Assembly: GCA_018819065.1 (NCBI GenBank)
Contig: JAHJQL010000033.1
Span: 1 to 48,925 of the forward strand
Source: Nanobdellota archaeon
GTDB taxonomy: Archaea > Nanobdellota > Nanobdellia > Woesearchaeales > GCA-2686295
Reading direction: 5' to 3'
Length of the DNA: 48,925 nucleotides
In this document: one piece after another, positions 18,101-26,489 of the stretch
Layout: each line of letters opens with the position of its first letter
Numbering within the stretch: the stretch's first letter is position 1
Program-made: the position numbers and the translations under genes
Notes under the pieces: generated by a model
The model's database searches: none
Seen by the model: the letters and a program-made list of their open reading frames with translations, nothing else
What the model was told of the DNA's origin: nothing

Positions 18101-18166
18101 ATGAAGACTGCAAAGAAAAAAGATACAACTAAGAAAAAGAGTGGAAGCGGCTGTGGATGCTGCTAA
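18101..18166 (+). CDS. 21-residue Lys-rich microprotein ending GCGCC
   Basis: An isolated transcription unit: TATA-like box, AGGTGA ribosome-binding site, a 21-codon frame from ATG to TAA, and a T-rich stretch (TTTTTTAATTTTTTTT) right after the stop. The first about 13 residues are dominated by Lys and Thr; the tail is SGSGCGCC with three Cys in the last four residues. No longer frame overlaps it. The Cys tail could bind metal or receive a lipid, and the polybasic stretch could bind membrane or nucleic acid; none of this is shown. It lies about 100 nt upstream of the pyruvate oxidoreductase, in the same direction, but separated by the T-run. Confidence 0.6.
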   Translation: MKTAKKKDTTKKKSGSGCGCC

Positions 18167-18265
18167 TTTTTTAATTTTTTTTATCCGAAACACATAAAAA
18201 CAAGTTCGTTCCTTTATTGTAAATTATTAAATGTTAAAAAGAGGTTTTTTTTTAGAGGCGTAATT

Positions 18266-21200
18266 ATGAAGACGACTATTGATGGTAACACTGCAGCGGC
18301 CCACGTAGCTTATGCTTTTAGTGAGGTTGCAGCTATTTATCCAATAACTCCTGCATCTCCAATTGGTGAGACTGTTGATGAGTGGGCTGCTAAGGGAAAA
18401 GAGAATATCTTTGGGCAGAAAGTCAAGGTTATAGAGATGCAGTCAGAAGCAGGCGCTGCAGGTGTTGTTCATGGCTCTTTATCAGCAGGTGCCCTCACCA
18501 CTACATTTACTGCATCACAAGGGCTTTTGTTAATGCTTCCAAACATGTTCAAAATAGCTGGTGAGATGCAGCCAACGGTTTTTCACATAGCCGCAAGGTC
18601 GCTTGCTTATCAGTCACTCTCAATCTTTGGAGACCACTCTGATGTCATGGCTGCAAGGGGTACAGGCTTTGTAATGCTAGCATCATCATCTGTTCAGGAA
18701 GTGATGGACAACGCTATTGTCTCACACCTATCAACTCTTGAAGCGAGGATTCCATTCCTACACTTCTTTGACGGCTTTAGAACTTCTCATGAAATACAAA
18801 AAATAGAGCTAGTGGATTATGAAGTCATCAAATCAATGATTGAGATGAAGTACATCACAAGTTTTAGAAAGAGAGCGCTAAGCCCAGACCGCCCAGTTGC
18901 TAAGGTAGGAGCGCAAAACCCTGACGTTTACTTCCAAGGACGAGAAGTGTCAAACAAGTTTTACGATGACATACCAAGAATAGTCAAGAAATACTACGAG
19001 TTGCTTGGAAAAAAGACGGGTCGGAAGTACAAATTATACGAGTACGTGGGTGCAAAGGATGCAAAGAAGATAATAATATCAATGGGTTCATCATGCGAAA
19101 CAATTGAAGAGACGGTAAGGTACCTAAACAAGAAAGGAGAAAAAGTTGGAGCATTAAAGGTCAGGCTTTATCGGCCTTTTGCAATCAAAGACTTTACATC
19201 AATCATACCAAAAACAGTGAAAAAAATTGCAGTTCTTGACAGGACAAAAGAATCAGGCTCAATTGGAGAGCCACTATACCAAGATGTGGTCTCAGCGCTA
19301 AAAGACTCAAAAAATATTACAATAATCGGAGGAAGATATGGTCTCTCGTCAAAAGAATTCACGCCATCAATGGTAAAGGCAGTCTTTGACCACCTAGACT
19401 CTAAGTGCTTCACAGGATTCACTGTTGGAATAAATGATGACGTGACACACAAATCAATACCTATAAATGGAGAGCTAGAAATCACTCCTAAAAGTCTTAT
19501 GGGCTGCAAGTTTTGGGGGTTTGGATCAGATGGAACAGTTGGGGCTAATAAAAACAGCATAAAAATACTTGGTGAAGAGACAGATATGTACGTCCAAGCC
19601 TACTTTTCATACGACTCAAAAAAGTCTGGTGGAACAACAATATCACATTTAAGGTTTGGAAAGCACGAGATAAAAGCGCCATACTTGTTGACAACAGTTG
19701 ATTTTGTCGCTCTTCACAACCATTCATTCATAGGCAAGTATGACATTCTTGAAGGAATAAAAGAAGGTGGAACATTCTTGTTAAACTCTCCGTGGGAGCC
19801 TGACGAAGTATTTGGTCGGTTAACAAAAGAAATGCAGGAGACGATAATTCAAAAGAAGATAAAATTCTACAACATAGACGCTTATAGCATTGCAAGGGAA
19901 GTGGGTCTAGGTCGAAGGATAAACACAGTTATGCAGGCAGCGTTCTTCAAGATATCAAAAGTGTTGCCTGAAAAAAAGTCAATGGAACTGATGAAGAAAT
20001 TTGTAAAGAAAACTTTTGAGAAGAAAGGAATGGATATCGTCAAGATGAACTGGACGGCCATTGATAAAGCTGGGGATGCTCTTGTAAGAATAAAAATTCC
20101 AGAAAAAACCACAACTTACAAAGAACACAGGATAATAAGTGACCACTCAATATTTGCTGATAGGATAATACAGCCAATCATGGACTTTAAAGGAGACAAC
20201 ATACCAGTATCACATATGACTCTTGATGGTTCAATACCAACAGGAACCGCCAAGCTTGAGAAGAGGGGAATAGCAATAGACGTTCCAAAATGGCTGCCAG
20301 AACACTGCATACAATGCGGATTTTGCTCGTTTGTATGCCCGCACAGCGCTATAAGGATGAAACAAATAAAACCAGAAAAGTTGGTTGGTGCTTCAAAATC
20401 ATTCAAAACAATAAAATCAAACACGAAGAATGATAAAGAACTACAGTTCAAAGTTCAAGTGTTTCCAGAAGACTGCACCGGATGCACACTATGCATTGAT
20501 ATCTGCCCAACAAAAGAGAAATCACTAGTAATGACAGATATTGATGAAGAGAGACGACTTGGTGAAAACGAGAACGTTACACTCTTTGAATCACTGCCAG
20601 ATAACATTGTAGATGGAGTGCCTGAAAACACTCTTAAATGGACTCAACTAAGAGAGCCACTCTTTGAATTCTCAGGGGCTTGCAGCGGATGTGGAGAAAC
20701 ACCATACATCAAGTTATTAACACAGCTATTTGGCGAGCGGATGATAATTGCAAATGCAACTGGTTGCTCATCAATATTTGGAGGAACATTCCCAACCATA
20801 CCATATACAAAAAACAAAGAAGGAAAAGGGCCTGCGTGGGCGAACTCTTTATTTGAAGACAACGCAGAGTACGGATTTGGAATGAGAATAGCAGTTGATG
20901 CAAACCGGGAGCAACTATTATCAAACATTAAAAAAATACTCGTTGTTGGAACAACACCAAAACTAGTAGGCCTATTAAACCATATAGTCTACAAGTGGAA
21001 CGATGTATCTGATGCTGCGCAAATACTTGCAAAAGAGATACGAGCAGAGCTTTTAAATGCGTTAAAGCAAAGCACTGGAAAACAAAAGGAGATAATAGAA
21101 AAGATAATAGAACTAGAAGACTACTTTGTGGACAGGACAGTTTGGGCGATAGGTGGAGATGGCTGGGCTTATGATATTGGCTTTGGAGGACTAGACCACG

Positions 21201-21772
21201 TCCTTGCACAAGGAAAGAAAATCAATGTTCTGGTACTGGACACTGAAGTTTATTCAAACACAGGCGGACAAGCATCAAAGTCAACACCTATAGGTGCAGT
21301 TGCAAAGTTTGCCGCCGCTGGAAAAGAAATAGCCAAGAAGAACTTAGGGCTTATGATGATGAGCTATAAATATATCTATATAGCATCTGTTAATCTTGGC
21401 GCAAACAGAAACCAACTCATAAAAGCGATGGTTGAAGCAGAAAAGTATGATGGGCCATCAATAATAATCGCGTACTCCCCATGCATAAATCATGGAATAG
21501 ACCTAAGCAAGAGCGGACAGATAGAGAGAAACGCAGTCAACTCAGGATACTGGCCGCTTTACAGGTACAACCCAGACTTAATAAGAGAAGGCAAGAACCC
21601 ATTTGTCTGGGACTCACCAGAAGTAACTATTCCACTAAGTGAATACATGAAAGATGAGAAGAGATATACAATTCTTAAAAACGAGTTTCCAGAGAGGGCT
21701 GAACGGCTGTACAAGCTAGCAGAAGAAGAAGCAACCAAGAGATTTGCAGAATTCAAGAAGATGTCAGAGTGA
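18266..21772 (+). CDS. nifJ: Pyruvate:ferredoxin oxidoreductase, single-chain
   Basis: Oxidatively decarboxylates pyruvate to acetyl-CoA, reducing ferredoxin, or runs in reverse. The 1168-aa chain contains all domains in the usual order: the alpha-type pyruvate domain (YPITPASPIGE near residue 30), domain II, the gamma-type domain (GSDGTVGANKNSIKI, about 417), a double 4Fe-4S ferredoxin domain (CIQCGFCSFVCP at about 681 and CTGCTLCIDICP at about 737), and the thiamine diphosphate domain (CSGCGETP about 806; GDGWAYDIGFGG about 965; SNTGGQASKSTP). Length matches the bacterial and protist NifJ form; most archaea use four separate subunits. It ends 5 nt before the convergent toxin gene. Confidence 0.96.
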   Translation: MKTTIDGNTAAAHVAYAFSEVAAIYPITPASPIGETVDEWAAKGKENIFGQKVKVIEMQSEAGAAGVVHGSLSAGALTTTFTASQGLLLMLPNMFKIAGEMQPTVFHIAARSLAYQSLSIFGDHSDVMAARGTGFVMLASSSVQEVMDNAIVSHLSTLEARIPFLHFFDGFRTSHEIQKIELVDYEVIKSMIEMKYITSFRKRALSPDRPVAKVGAQNPDVYFQGREVSNKFYDDIPRIVKKYYELLGKKTGRKYKLYEYVGAKDAKKIIISMGSSCETIEETVRYLNKKGEKVGALKVRLYRPFAIKDFTSIIPKTVKKIAVLDRTKESGSIGEPLYQDVVSALKDSKNITIIGGRYGLSSKEFTPSMVKAVFDHLDSKCFTGFTVGINDDVTHKSIPINGELEITPKSLMGCKFWGFGSDGTVGANKNSIKILGEETDMYVQAYFSYDSKKSGGTTISHLRFGKHEIKAPYLLTTVDFVALHNHSFIGKYDILEGIKEGGTFLLNSPWEPDEVFGRLTKEMQETIIQKKIKFYNIDAYSIAREVGLGRRINTVMQAAFFKISKVLPEKKSMELMKKFVKKTFEKKGMDIVKMNWTAIDKAGDALVRIKIPEKTTTYKEHRIISDHSIFADRIIQPIMDFKGDNIPVSHMTLDGSIPTGTAKLEKRGIAIDVPKWLPEHCIQCGFCSFVCPHSAIRMKQIKPEKLVGASKSFKTIKSNTKNDKELQFKVQVFPEDCTGCTLCIDICPTKEKSLVMTDIDEERRLGENENVTLFESLPDNIVDGVPENTLKWTQLREPLFEFSGACSGCGETPYIKLLTQLFGERMIIANATGCSSIFGGTFPTIPYTKNKEGKGPAWANSLFEDNAEYGFGMRIAVDANREQLLSNIKKILVVGTTPKLVGLLNHIVYKWNDVSDAAQILAKEIRAELLNALKQSTGKQKEIIEKIIELEDYFVDRTVWAIGGDGWAYDIGFGGLDHVLAQGKKINVLVLDTEVYSNTGGQASKSTPIGAVAKFAAAGKEIAKKNLGLMMMSYKYIYIASVNLGANRNQLIKAMVEAEKYDGPSIIIAYSPCINHGIDLSKSGQIERNAVNSGYWPLYRYNPDLIREGKNPFVWDSPEVTIPLSEYMKDEKRYTILKNEFPERAERLYKLAEEEATKRFAEFKKMSE

Positions 21773-21776
21773 ACTT

Positions 21777-22112
21777 TTAATATTTAAACTTCTTTTCATA
21801 TTCTTTGTGAGGAAGCCATTCTAAAATGATGCTGAGAACGATTATCTCTTTATCTATTATTGTGTAAATAAGTCTCCAACCTCCAGGCAGGTTATATTTC
21901 CATAAATTACTAACATCATATTCTTGAATGTATTTTTTTGGAGTTAGTTTTTTAGGAATTTGTGTTCCCATAAATGCATTTTCTTCTAACCTTTTGAAAG
22001 CTTTACAGATTAGTCTAAAAAGTTTCTGTTCTGAATATGTACCTTTTTCTAACTTATAAAATGATTCTTGGAGTTTTGTATTTATAAATCCTATTCTTGA
22101 TGGAAGTTCCAT
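21777..22112 (-). CDS. RelE/ParE-superfamily toxin
   Basis: A 111-aa basic protein. The C-terminal half (NLWKYNLPGGWRLIYTI and the following IILEWLPHKEYEKKF) is the pattern of archaeal RelE-like proteins, with a beta-sheet Arg-Leu-Ile-Tyr strand and terminal His-Lys-Glu-Tyr. Such proteins typically cut mRNA at the ribosome. It is second in a two-gene unit with the gene at 22137-22448, 24 nt apart. The partner and the operator at 22448-22471 support a toxin-antitoxin module. Specific activity cannot be assigned. Confidence 0.7.
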   Translation of the reverse strand: MELPSRIGFINTKLQESFYKLEKGTYSEQKLFRLICKAFKRLEENAFMGTQIPKKLTPKKYIQEYDVSNLWKYNLPGGWRLIYTIIDKEIIVLSIILEWLPHKEYEKKFKY

Positions 22113-22136
22113 TAAAACTTTATGTCAGATTGAGGT

Positions 22137-22448
22137 TTATATGTTCTTTTTAGAATTTTTCGAAGATTTTTCGGTTGTTTGTCTCCAGAATAAATCAGGT
22201 CTTTTAAGATATCTTTTGACTAGTTCTGGATAGTATATCCATCCTATTTTTCCTTCTGCATCAACTGATATCTTTCTTGAATGAAGTAGGTATTCAAAGG
22301 TTATGCAAAATGTTTGATACATCATCTTTTTTGGCAGTGACTCCCAGAGTTTTCTCTTCTTGAATTCACCATCATGTTCTTTTATGAATTCTTCAACCAT
22401 CATTATTGTGTCTAGCTGTGGATAGTGTAAGATTTGCTTTTGTTTCAT
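22137..22448 (-). CDS. Putative antitoxin, winged-helix-like, partner of the RelE-like toxin
   Basis: A 103-aa protein immediately upstream of the toxin and in the same direction. The central part (LWESLPKKMMYQTFCITFEY then LLHSRKISVDAEGKIGWIYYPEL) looks like a winged helix: helices followed by a two-stranded wing. The tail is basic. A palindrome overlaps its start codon, as expected for autoregulation. The role as antitoxin is inferred from order, spacing and operator. Confidence 0.55.
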   Translation of the reverse strand: MKQKQILHYPQLDTIMMVEEFIKEHDGEFKKRKLWESLPKKMMYQTFCITFEYLLHSRKISVDAEGKIGWIYYPELVKRYLKRPDLFWRQTTEKSSKNSKKNI

Positions 22449-22471
22449 TGTTATATAAGTTTGTATAACAA
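22448..22471 (-). promoter_or_regulatory. Palindromic operator of the toxin-antitoxin pair
   Basis: TTGTTATA (22448-22455) and TATAACAA (22464-22471) form an exact 8-bp inverted repeat with an 8-bp spacer. It overlaps the antitoxin start codon. Confidence 0.55.
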
Positions 22472-22493
22472 GATATTTAAATTTTTTGGTTGT

Positions 22494-22517
22494 TTTTCGA
22501 AGGTTTTCCGGAAAAGT
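22494..22517. repeat. One copy of a recurring TTCGAA-N-TTTTCCG motif
   Basis: TTTTTCGAAGGTTTTCCGGA lies in the intergenic region before the Nudix gene. Close variants occur at 22156-22174, 26383-26401 and, inverted, 33409-33426. Consensus is TTCGAARRTTTTYCG. Confidence 0.45.
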
Positions 22518-22567
22518 TTTTTTTTTATCAAAACATTTAAAACAAAAAGCTTTTTTTTTGAATTCTT

Positions 22568-23029
22568 ATGAAACGAAAGACTCTTACACTTTGCTTTGTG
22601 CATGAAGATGACCGGATACTCCTTGCTATGAAGAAGCGCGGTTTTGGAGCTGGCAGGTGGAATGGTTACGGTGGAAAAGTTGAAGAAGGTGAAGGGATTG
22701 AAGAGTCTGCCAAAAGAGAGGTCTTTGAAGAGTCAAGCATGAATGTAAGGGAACTTGAACGAATGGCAGTAATAGACTTTGAGTTTGATGACTCTGTTTT
22801 GACTGTGCACGTGTTTGAAGCGCTTTCTTACGAAGGAGAAGCTGTCGAGACTGATGAGATGAAACCAAAATGGTTTTCAAAAGATGAGATACCATATGAT
22901 TCTATGTGGGATGATGATAAGCTATGGCTGCCATTATTTATTGAAAAAAAGAAGTTCTTAGGATACTTTAGGTTCGATGAAAAAGACAAAGTCGTTAATC
23001 ATAGAATAAAGCTTGTTGAGTCCTTTTAA
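22568..23029 (+). CDS. Nudix hydrolase resembling MTH1 (oxidised purine nucleoside triphosphatase)
   Basis: 153 aa. The Nudix box is at about residues 36-58 (GKVEEGEGIEES, then REVFEES), with the catalytic REVFEE intact and the Gly after EES replaced by Ser. The KKRGFGAGRWNGYGGKV segment, DEMKPKWFSKDEIPYDSMW and the FIEKKKFLGYFRF tail closely follow human MTH1, in which these residues form the 8-oxo-dGTP or 2-OH-dATP pocket (family knowledge). A role in cleaning oxidised purine nucleotides is therefore likely. It is followed by the HD-like gene 43 nt downstream in the same direction. Confidence 0.85.
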   Translation: MKRKTLTLCFVHEDDRILLAMKKRGFGAGRWNGYGGKVEEGEGIEESAKREVFEESSMNVRELERMAVIDFEFDDSVLTVHVFEALSYEGEAVETDEMKPKWFSKDEIPYDSMWDDDKLWLPLFIEKKKFLGYFRFDEKDKVVNHRIKLVESF

Positions 23030-23072
23030 GCAAAGTTTTTATATCTTGGTTGTTTATTGATGATATTTTAAG

Positions 23073-23654
23073 ATGACTAATTTTGAACTAATAATAAGTA
23101 AGGCCAAGAAGTGGGAGTATGAGGAGATAAAGAAGAACAAGACAGAGCTTTTTGAACTTTTTAGTATGACAAACGAGGTCGGACAACTTCTTGCAGAGAA
23201 ACTAAAAGCTGATAAGGATATTGTGATGCTTGGAACCCTTCTAATGGATATAAAGCTTAGCGAGTGCATAAGGCTAAACAAAGTCGGAAAACACATAGAA
23301 ATGAGCTATGAGGCTTCGGAGAAATTCTTAGATAAGCAAAAGATTTCTGGAGATGCAAAGGAGAAGATACTAAACTGTGTTGAGGCGCATCACAGGACAA
23401 AAGAGTTTACTTGTATTGAAGCAGAGGTATGTGCAAATGCTGATTGTTACAAGTTCATACACCCAAGAGGCGTGTTTTCATATTTTAAACTGCTTGGAAA
23501 AAGGCTTGATAAATTCGATGAAGTCTTAAAACAGGTAGAACAGAAGATGGATGAAAAACACAAGATACTATCACTTGATGTCTGCAAAGAAGAACTCGAA
23601 GGCTACTACGCGACCTTTAAGGAATTGTTCAAAAGAGCGAGATATCTAGATTGA
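23073..23654 (+). CDS. HD-superfamily-like protein with a degenerate HD motif
   Basis: A 193-aa alpha-helical protein. The segment from EVGQLLAEKL through LLMDIKLSE, then EKILNCVEAHH, then EVCANADCYKF follows the layout of small HD-domain phosphohydrolases: H..HD..H..D. The central HD doublet appears as MD, so the metal site may be incomplete, while the EAHH and NAD segments are retained. Substrate unknown. It overlaps the 3' end of the convergent HIT gene by 9 nt. Confidence 0.5.
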   Translation: MTNFELIISKAKKWEYEEIKKNKTELFELFSMTNEVGQLLAEKLKADKDIVMLGTLLMDIKLSECIRLNKVGKHIEMSYEASEKFLDKQKISGDAKEKILNCVEAHHRTKEFTCIEAEVCANADCYKFIHPRGVFSYFKLLGKRLDKFDEVLKQVEQKMDEKHKILSLDVCKEELEGYYATFKELFKRARYLD

Positions 23655-24095
23655 AAGTTGTCTGGTTATATTCTTTTTAAGCAGCTTAATAATTATTGGG
23701 TTTTCAATGTCTGTTGTCTCCTTAACGGAGTCTCCATATGCTTGATCTGTAAATCTTTTTTTTGCAAAAATTCTTTCTTCTTTATATCTTGGAATCAAAT
23801 GAATATGCAGATGATTAGTAGCATTTCCACATTGCAAGTAATTGTACAAGTTTGGTTTAAAAAGATTATCCAATACATTCTCCATTTCTTTTTGTATTTT
23901 GTTAAGTTCCAACAATTCAGACTCATCTATGCTTGAAAATCTTATAAGATGCCTCTTTAACAAGATAATCAGTGTTGATAACGTGTGTTGCTCTCTGCTG
24001 ATAATAACTCTCCAGTATTTATAGTTTTTAATGTTACCATAATAATCAATTCTATTTGAAACAAGCTTACAAAAAACGCAATCATCTTTCTCCAT
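23646..24095 (-). CDS. HIT-family nucleotide hydrolase or transferase
   Basis: The histidine triad HLHIHLIPRY is near residues 94-103 and an N-terminal CVFC pair, as in Hint/FHIT-like proteins with a zinc site, is at residues 6-9. HIT proteins hydrolyse or transfer nucleoside phosphoramidates and mixed anhydrides. ATG at 24095 is preferred over 24104 because AAAGGAG ends about 10 nt before it. It overlaps the end of the upstream nucleotidyltransferase by 14 nt, making it the last gene of a three-gene unit; it may act on a nucleotidylated product of that pathway (inference). Confidence 0.85.
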   Translation of the reverse strand: MEKDDCVFCKLVSNRIDYYGNIKNYKYWRVIISREQHTLSTLIILLKRHLIRFSSIDESELLELNKIQKEMENVLDNLFKPNLYNYLQCGNATNHLHIHLIPRYKEERIFAKKRFTDQAYGDSVKETTDIENPIIIKLLKKNITRQLSI

Positions 24096-24807
24096 TATAA
24101 ACAACTCCTTTATATTCTTCCTTTAATAACCCTTTCTTTAAAAAAATATTGAATTTTTCATTAATTTTATTGGTTAAATAATTTCTTACTGGCTCTTTGT
24201 TCATATAACCCAAATAATCTCTACCAGTTCTTTCTCCGTTAGATATCATTAGTTCTAGAAATGAATCTTGTTTTAAAGGCTGATTATTATTCATATAAAA
24301 TATTACTTCAACAATCTTTTCCCATCCTTTTTGTTCATAGAAACTATAATCTTCATATGAACCAGATAGTAAGTAAGATTTGTTTGTGATTGTGCTAAGC
24401 AATATTCTTTTCATTAACTCGTCAGATTGTAAATATTCTTGTGTTAGTATTAGTTCTGGAACTAAGGGCATTCCGGCATCATCGTAATGAAAACCTTCAC
24501 CTAAAACTGCACCTAACATCATGTTGTATGAACAGACAAGTTTTTTTTCAAAAGGCACTTCTTCATCAATCTTTAAATTATTCTTATTATGAAAATCAAT
24601 AATATAATTTTTTATTTCTTCAATATCTTTTTTTGAATAGTCATCACCTATCGTTACTATATCTAAATCAGAAAACTCGCTAGCATAACCTGTGATGTGT
24701 GATCCATATGCATAGGTGAAGTGTCTTCTGCCGTCAGAATAAGTACTATAAAACGATTCTAAATCTTTTAGAAGCGATTTAAGTCTTAAATCTTTTTTTA
24801 TACTCAT
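24082..24807 (-). CDS. Nucleotidyltransferase-fold protein with helical C-terminal region
   Basis: About 241 aa. The pol-beta-type nucleotidyltransferase signature is clear: AYGSHITGYASEFSDLDIV, with GS and the D-x-D metal ligands, and a third acidic position likely in KIDEEVPF. The helical C-terminal region resembles the layout of small-molecule nucleotidyltransferases of the aminoglycoside adenylyltransferase kind, but I cannot place it in a family. ATG at 24807 is chosen; an in-frame TTG lies nine bases upstream. The gene overlaps the 3' end of the decarboxylase gene by about 29 nt and the HIT gene by 14 nt, so translation is probably coupled. Confidence 0.7.
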   Translation of the reverse strand: MSIKKDLRLKSLLKDLESFYSTYSDGRRHFTYAYGSHITGYASEFSDLDIVTIGDDYSKKDIEEIKNYIIDFHNKNNLKIDEEVPFEKKLVCSYNMMLGAVLGEGFHYDDAGMPLVPELILTQEYLQSDELMKRILLSTITNKSYLLSGSYEDYSFYEQKGWEKIVEVIFYMNNNQPLKQDSFLELMISNGERTGRDYLGYMNKEPVRNYLTNKINEKFNIFLKKGLLKEEYKGVVYNGER

Positions 24808-26338
24808 TTTCTGCAACTTCTTTTATGGTTTCGAGAACCTTATTCTCTGTTATTTCATTAAATAATGGATTACTAATAATTATTCGAAGCATCTGGAGTT
24901 CTGTTTTAATATCGACACCACTGACTCTCTTATAGTCTTTTAGAGGGAATGTGTGAACAAAAATAGATTTATCCTTAAATAATATTTCTCTTATACTCTT
25001 ATTAAGTGTGTTTAACTCTTGAATGGCGAATGTATCGTTGTTTTTTATTTTTTTAAAAAATGGTTTTGGGATATACATGAATATTATACTATTCATTGTT
25101 ACATCATTGAAAACATAGAAATCTTTCATATTACTAATCTTGTTTGACAACTCTTTTGCTTTATCAGTTCTATAATCAATAAACTTCTGAATGTTTTTCA
25201 TGCCCATATTTTTAAACAAGAACCACAATTTCAAACTATGAAATCCCCAACTTCCAATAAATGGAGAGATCTGACCCATGGACAAAGGCTCATTTGTAAT
25301 AAGATCGCTAGAGCCAGATATTAACTTAAAATTCTCAGGATTTTTTATTAAGATGTAAGACAAATTATATGGCATCCAAAAAATTTTGTGAGGATCTAAA
25401 GTAACTGAGTCCGCTAAATTAATGCCATTAATTAAATGTTTATATTTTTTTGAGAATATCAAAGCAGAACCATGGCATGCGTCGATATGGAACCATGCAT
25501 CATATTTTTTAGATAATTTATATATCATTTCAAAATTATCTATTGACATGGTTCTTGAATCTCCTGCATAAGCGATAATCGCTAATGGAATCTCATTATT
25601 TTGAACTGTTTTTTCAAGTTCATACTCCAAGACATCTAGATCATAACAAAAATTGTTATTTGTTTTGACTAACTTTATGCAATCAAGTCCGAGACCCAAC
25701 CAACCTGCAGCACATTTGGATGAATAATGACCAATACTCTCTGGTAAGAAAACTTTTACTTTAGAAACATCAAAAGTAATGCCTTTTTTCATAGTTTCTT
25801 TGAATTTTCTTTCTCTTGCAAGAAGTAAACCAATTGTATTTGATAATACTCCTCCTGATGCATAAACACCACCTATGTCAAAAACAGTTTCAATATTTTT
25901 TTTAACTTCAAAACCTAATAATTCTCTTAACCATTTTATTATTTGTATTTCTACAATAGTTGCAGTCGGACTGGTATGTAGTGAATTACATAAATTTTGA
26001 CTAGTCATGCCTTGTAAAATATGTCCAATGGTTGTGGCCATTGAATTGTTTGAATCTGGAAAAGCTAAAAATGAAGGAGAACTCCAATTAACAGATCCAT
26101 CTAATATTTTGTTTTTATATTCATTTAACACTGTTTTTAAATCTGATGGGTCCCTTGGAAAATCTTCAAATATTTGGTTTTTTATAAATTCTTGTTCTTT
26201 ATAATTTACAAGTGGTTTTTTCATTAAATCTAATTTAAAATTATTTGCTAGTTTTATTGCATCCATGCAAATATTTTCAAATTCTTCTCTGTTCTCTTCT
26301 AAAATAAAAAAGTCTTTATAAATTGTTTTTTTACTCAT
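24779..26338 (-). CDS. Group II PLP-dependent amino acid decarboxylase
   Basis: 519 aa. The fold type I decarboxylase features are present: TSPTATIVEIQIIKWLREL near 120-140, the cofactor-binding HIDACHGSALIF, and the Schiff-base Lys in TLDPHKIFWMPY. This group includes glutamate, tyrosine/DOPA, histidine and diaminobutyrate decarboxylases; the substrate cannot be read off. The gene is more A+T-rich than its neighbours and heads a unit with the nucleotidyltransferase and HIT genes. A TATTTATAAATA stretch upstream (about 26360) is a likely promoter. Possible horizontal origin, from composition only. Confidence 0.85.
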   Translation of the reverse strand: MSKKTIYKDFFILEENREEFENICMDAIKLANNFKLDLMKKPLVNYKEQEFIKNQIFEDFPRDPSDLKTVLNEYKNKILDGSVNWSSPSFLAFPDSNNSMATTIGHILQGMTSQNLCNSLHTSPTATIVEIQIIKWLRELLGFEVKKNIETVFDIGGVYASGGVLSNTIGLLLARERKFKETMKKGITFDVSKVKVFLPESIGHYSSKCAAGWLGLGLDCIKLVKTNNNFCYDLDVLEYELEKTVQNNEIPLAIIAYAGDSRTMSIDNFEMIYKLSKKYDAWFHIDACHGSALIFSKKYKHLINGINLADSVTLDPHKIFWMPYNLSYILIKNPENFKLISGSSDLITNEPLSMGQISPFIGSWGFHSLKLWFLFKNMGMKNIQKFIDYRTDKAKELSNKISNMKDFYVFNDVTMNSIIFMYIPKPFFKKIKNNDTFAIQELNTLNKSIREILFKDKSIFVHTFPLKDYKRVSGVDIKTELQMLRIIISNPLFNEITENKVLETIKEVAENEYKKRFKT

Positions 26339-26382
26339 ATTATTAAAATTAATTAAAATGTATTTATAAATATTTATTTATA

Positions 26383-26401
26383 TTTTCGAAAGTTTTCCGA
26401 G
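26383..26401. repeat. Copy of the TTCGAA-N-TTTTCCG motif before galE
   Basis: TTTTCGAAAGTTTTCCGAG lies between the divergent decarboxylase and epimerase promoters. It is a close variant of the copy at 22494-22517. Confidence 0.4.
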
Positions 26402-26454
26402 AACCATATTTCATATCTATATTATATTTTGATTAGTTTTCTTTCACAAAAAGA

Positions 26455-26462
26455 TTTATATA
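26455..26462 (+). promoter_or_regulatory. TATA box of the epimerase gene
   Basis: TTTATATA centred about 30 nt before the ATG at 26490. An archaeal transcript would begin within a few bases of the start codon, so the mRNA is probably leaderless. This supports the short start MAKTIL. Confidence 0.55.
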
Positions 26463-26489
26463 GGTTTGATTTTTATGCCTTTGATACTT

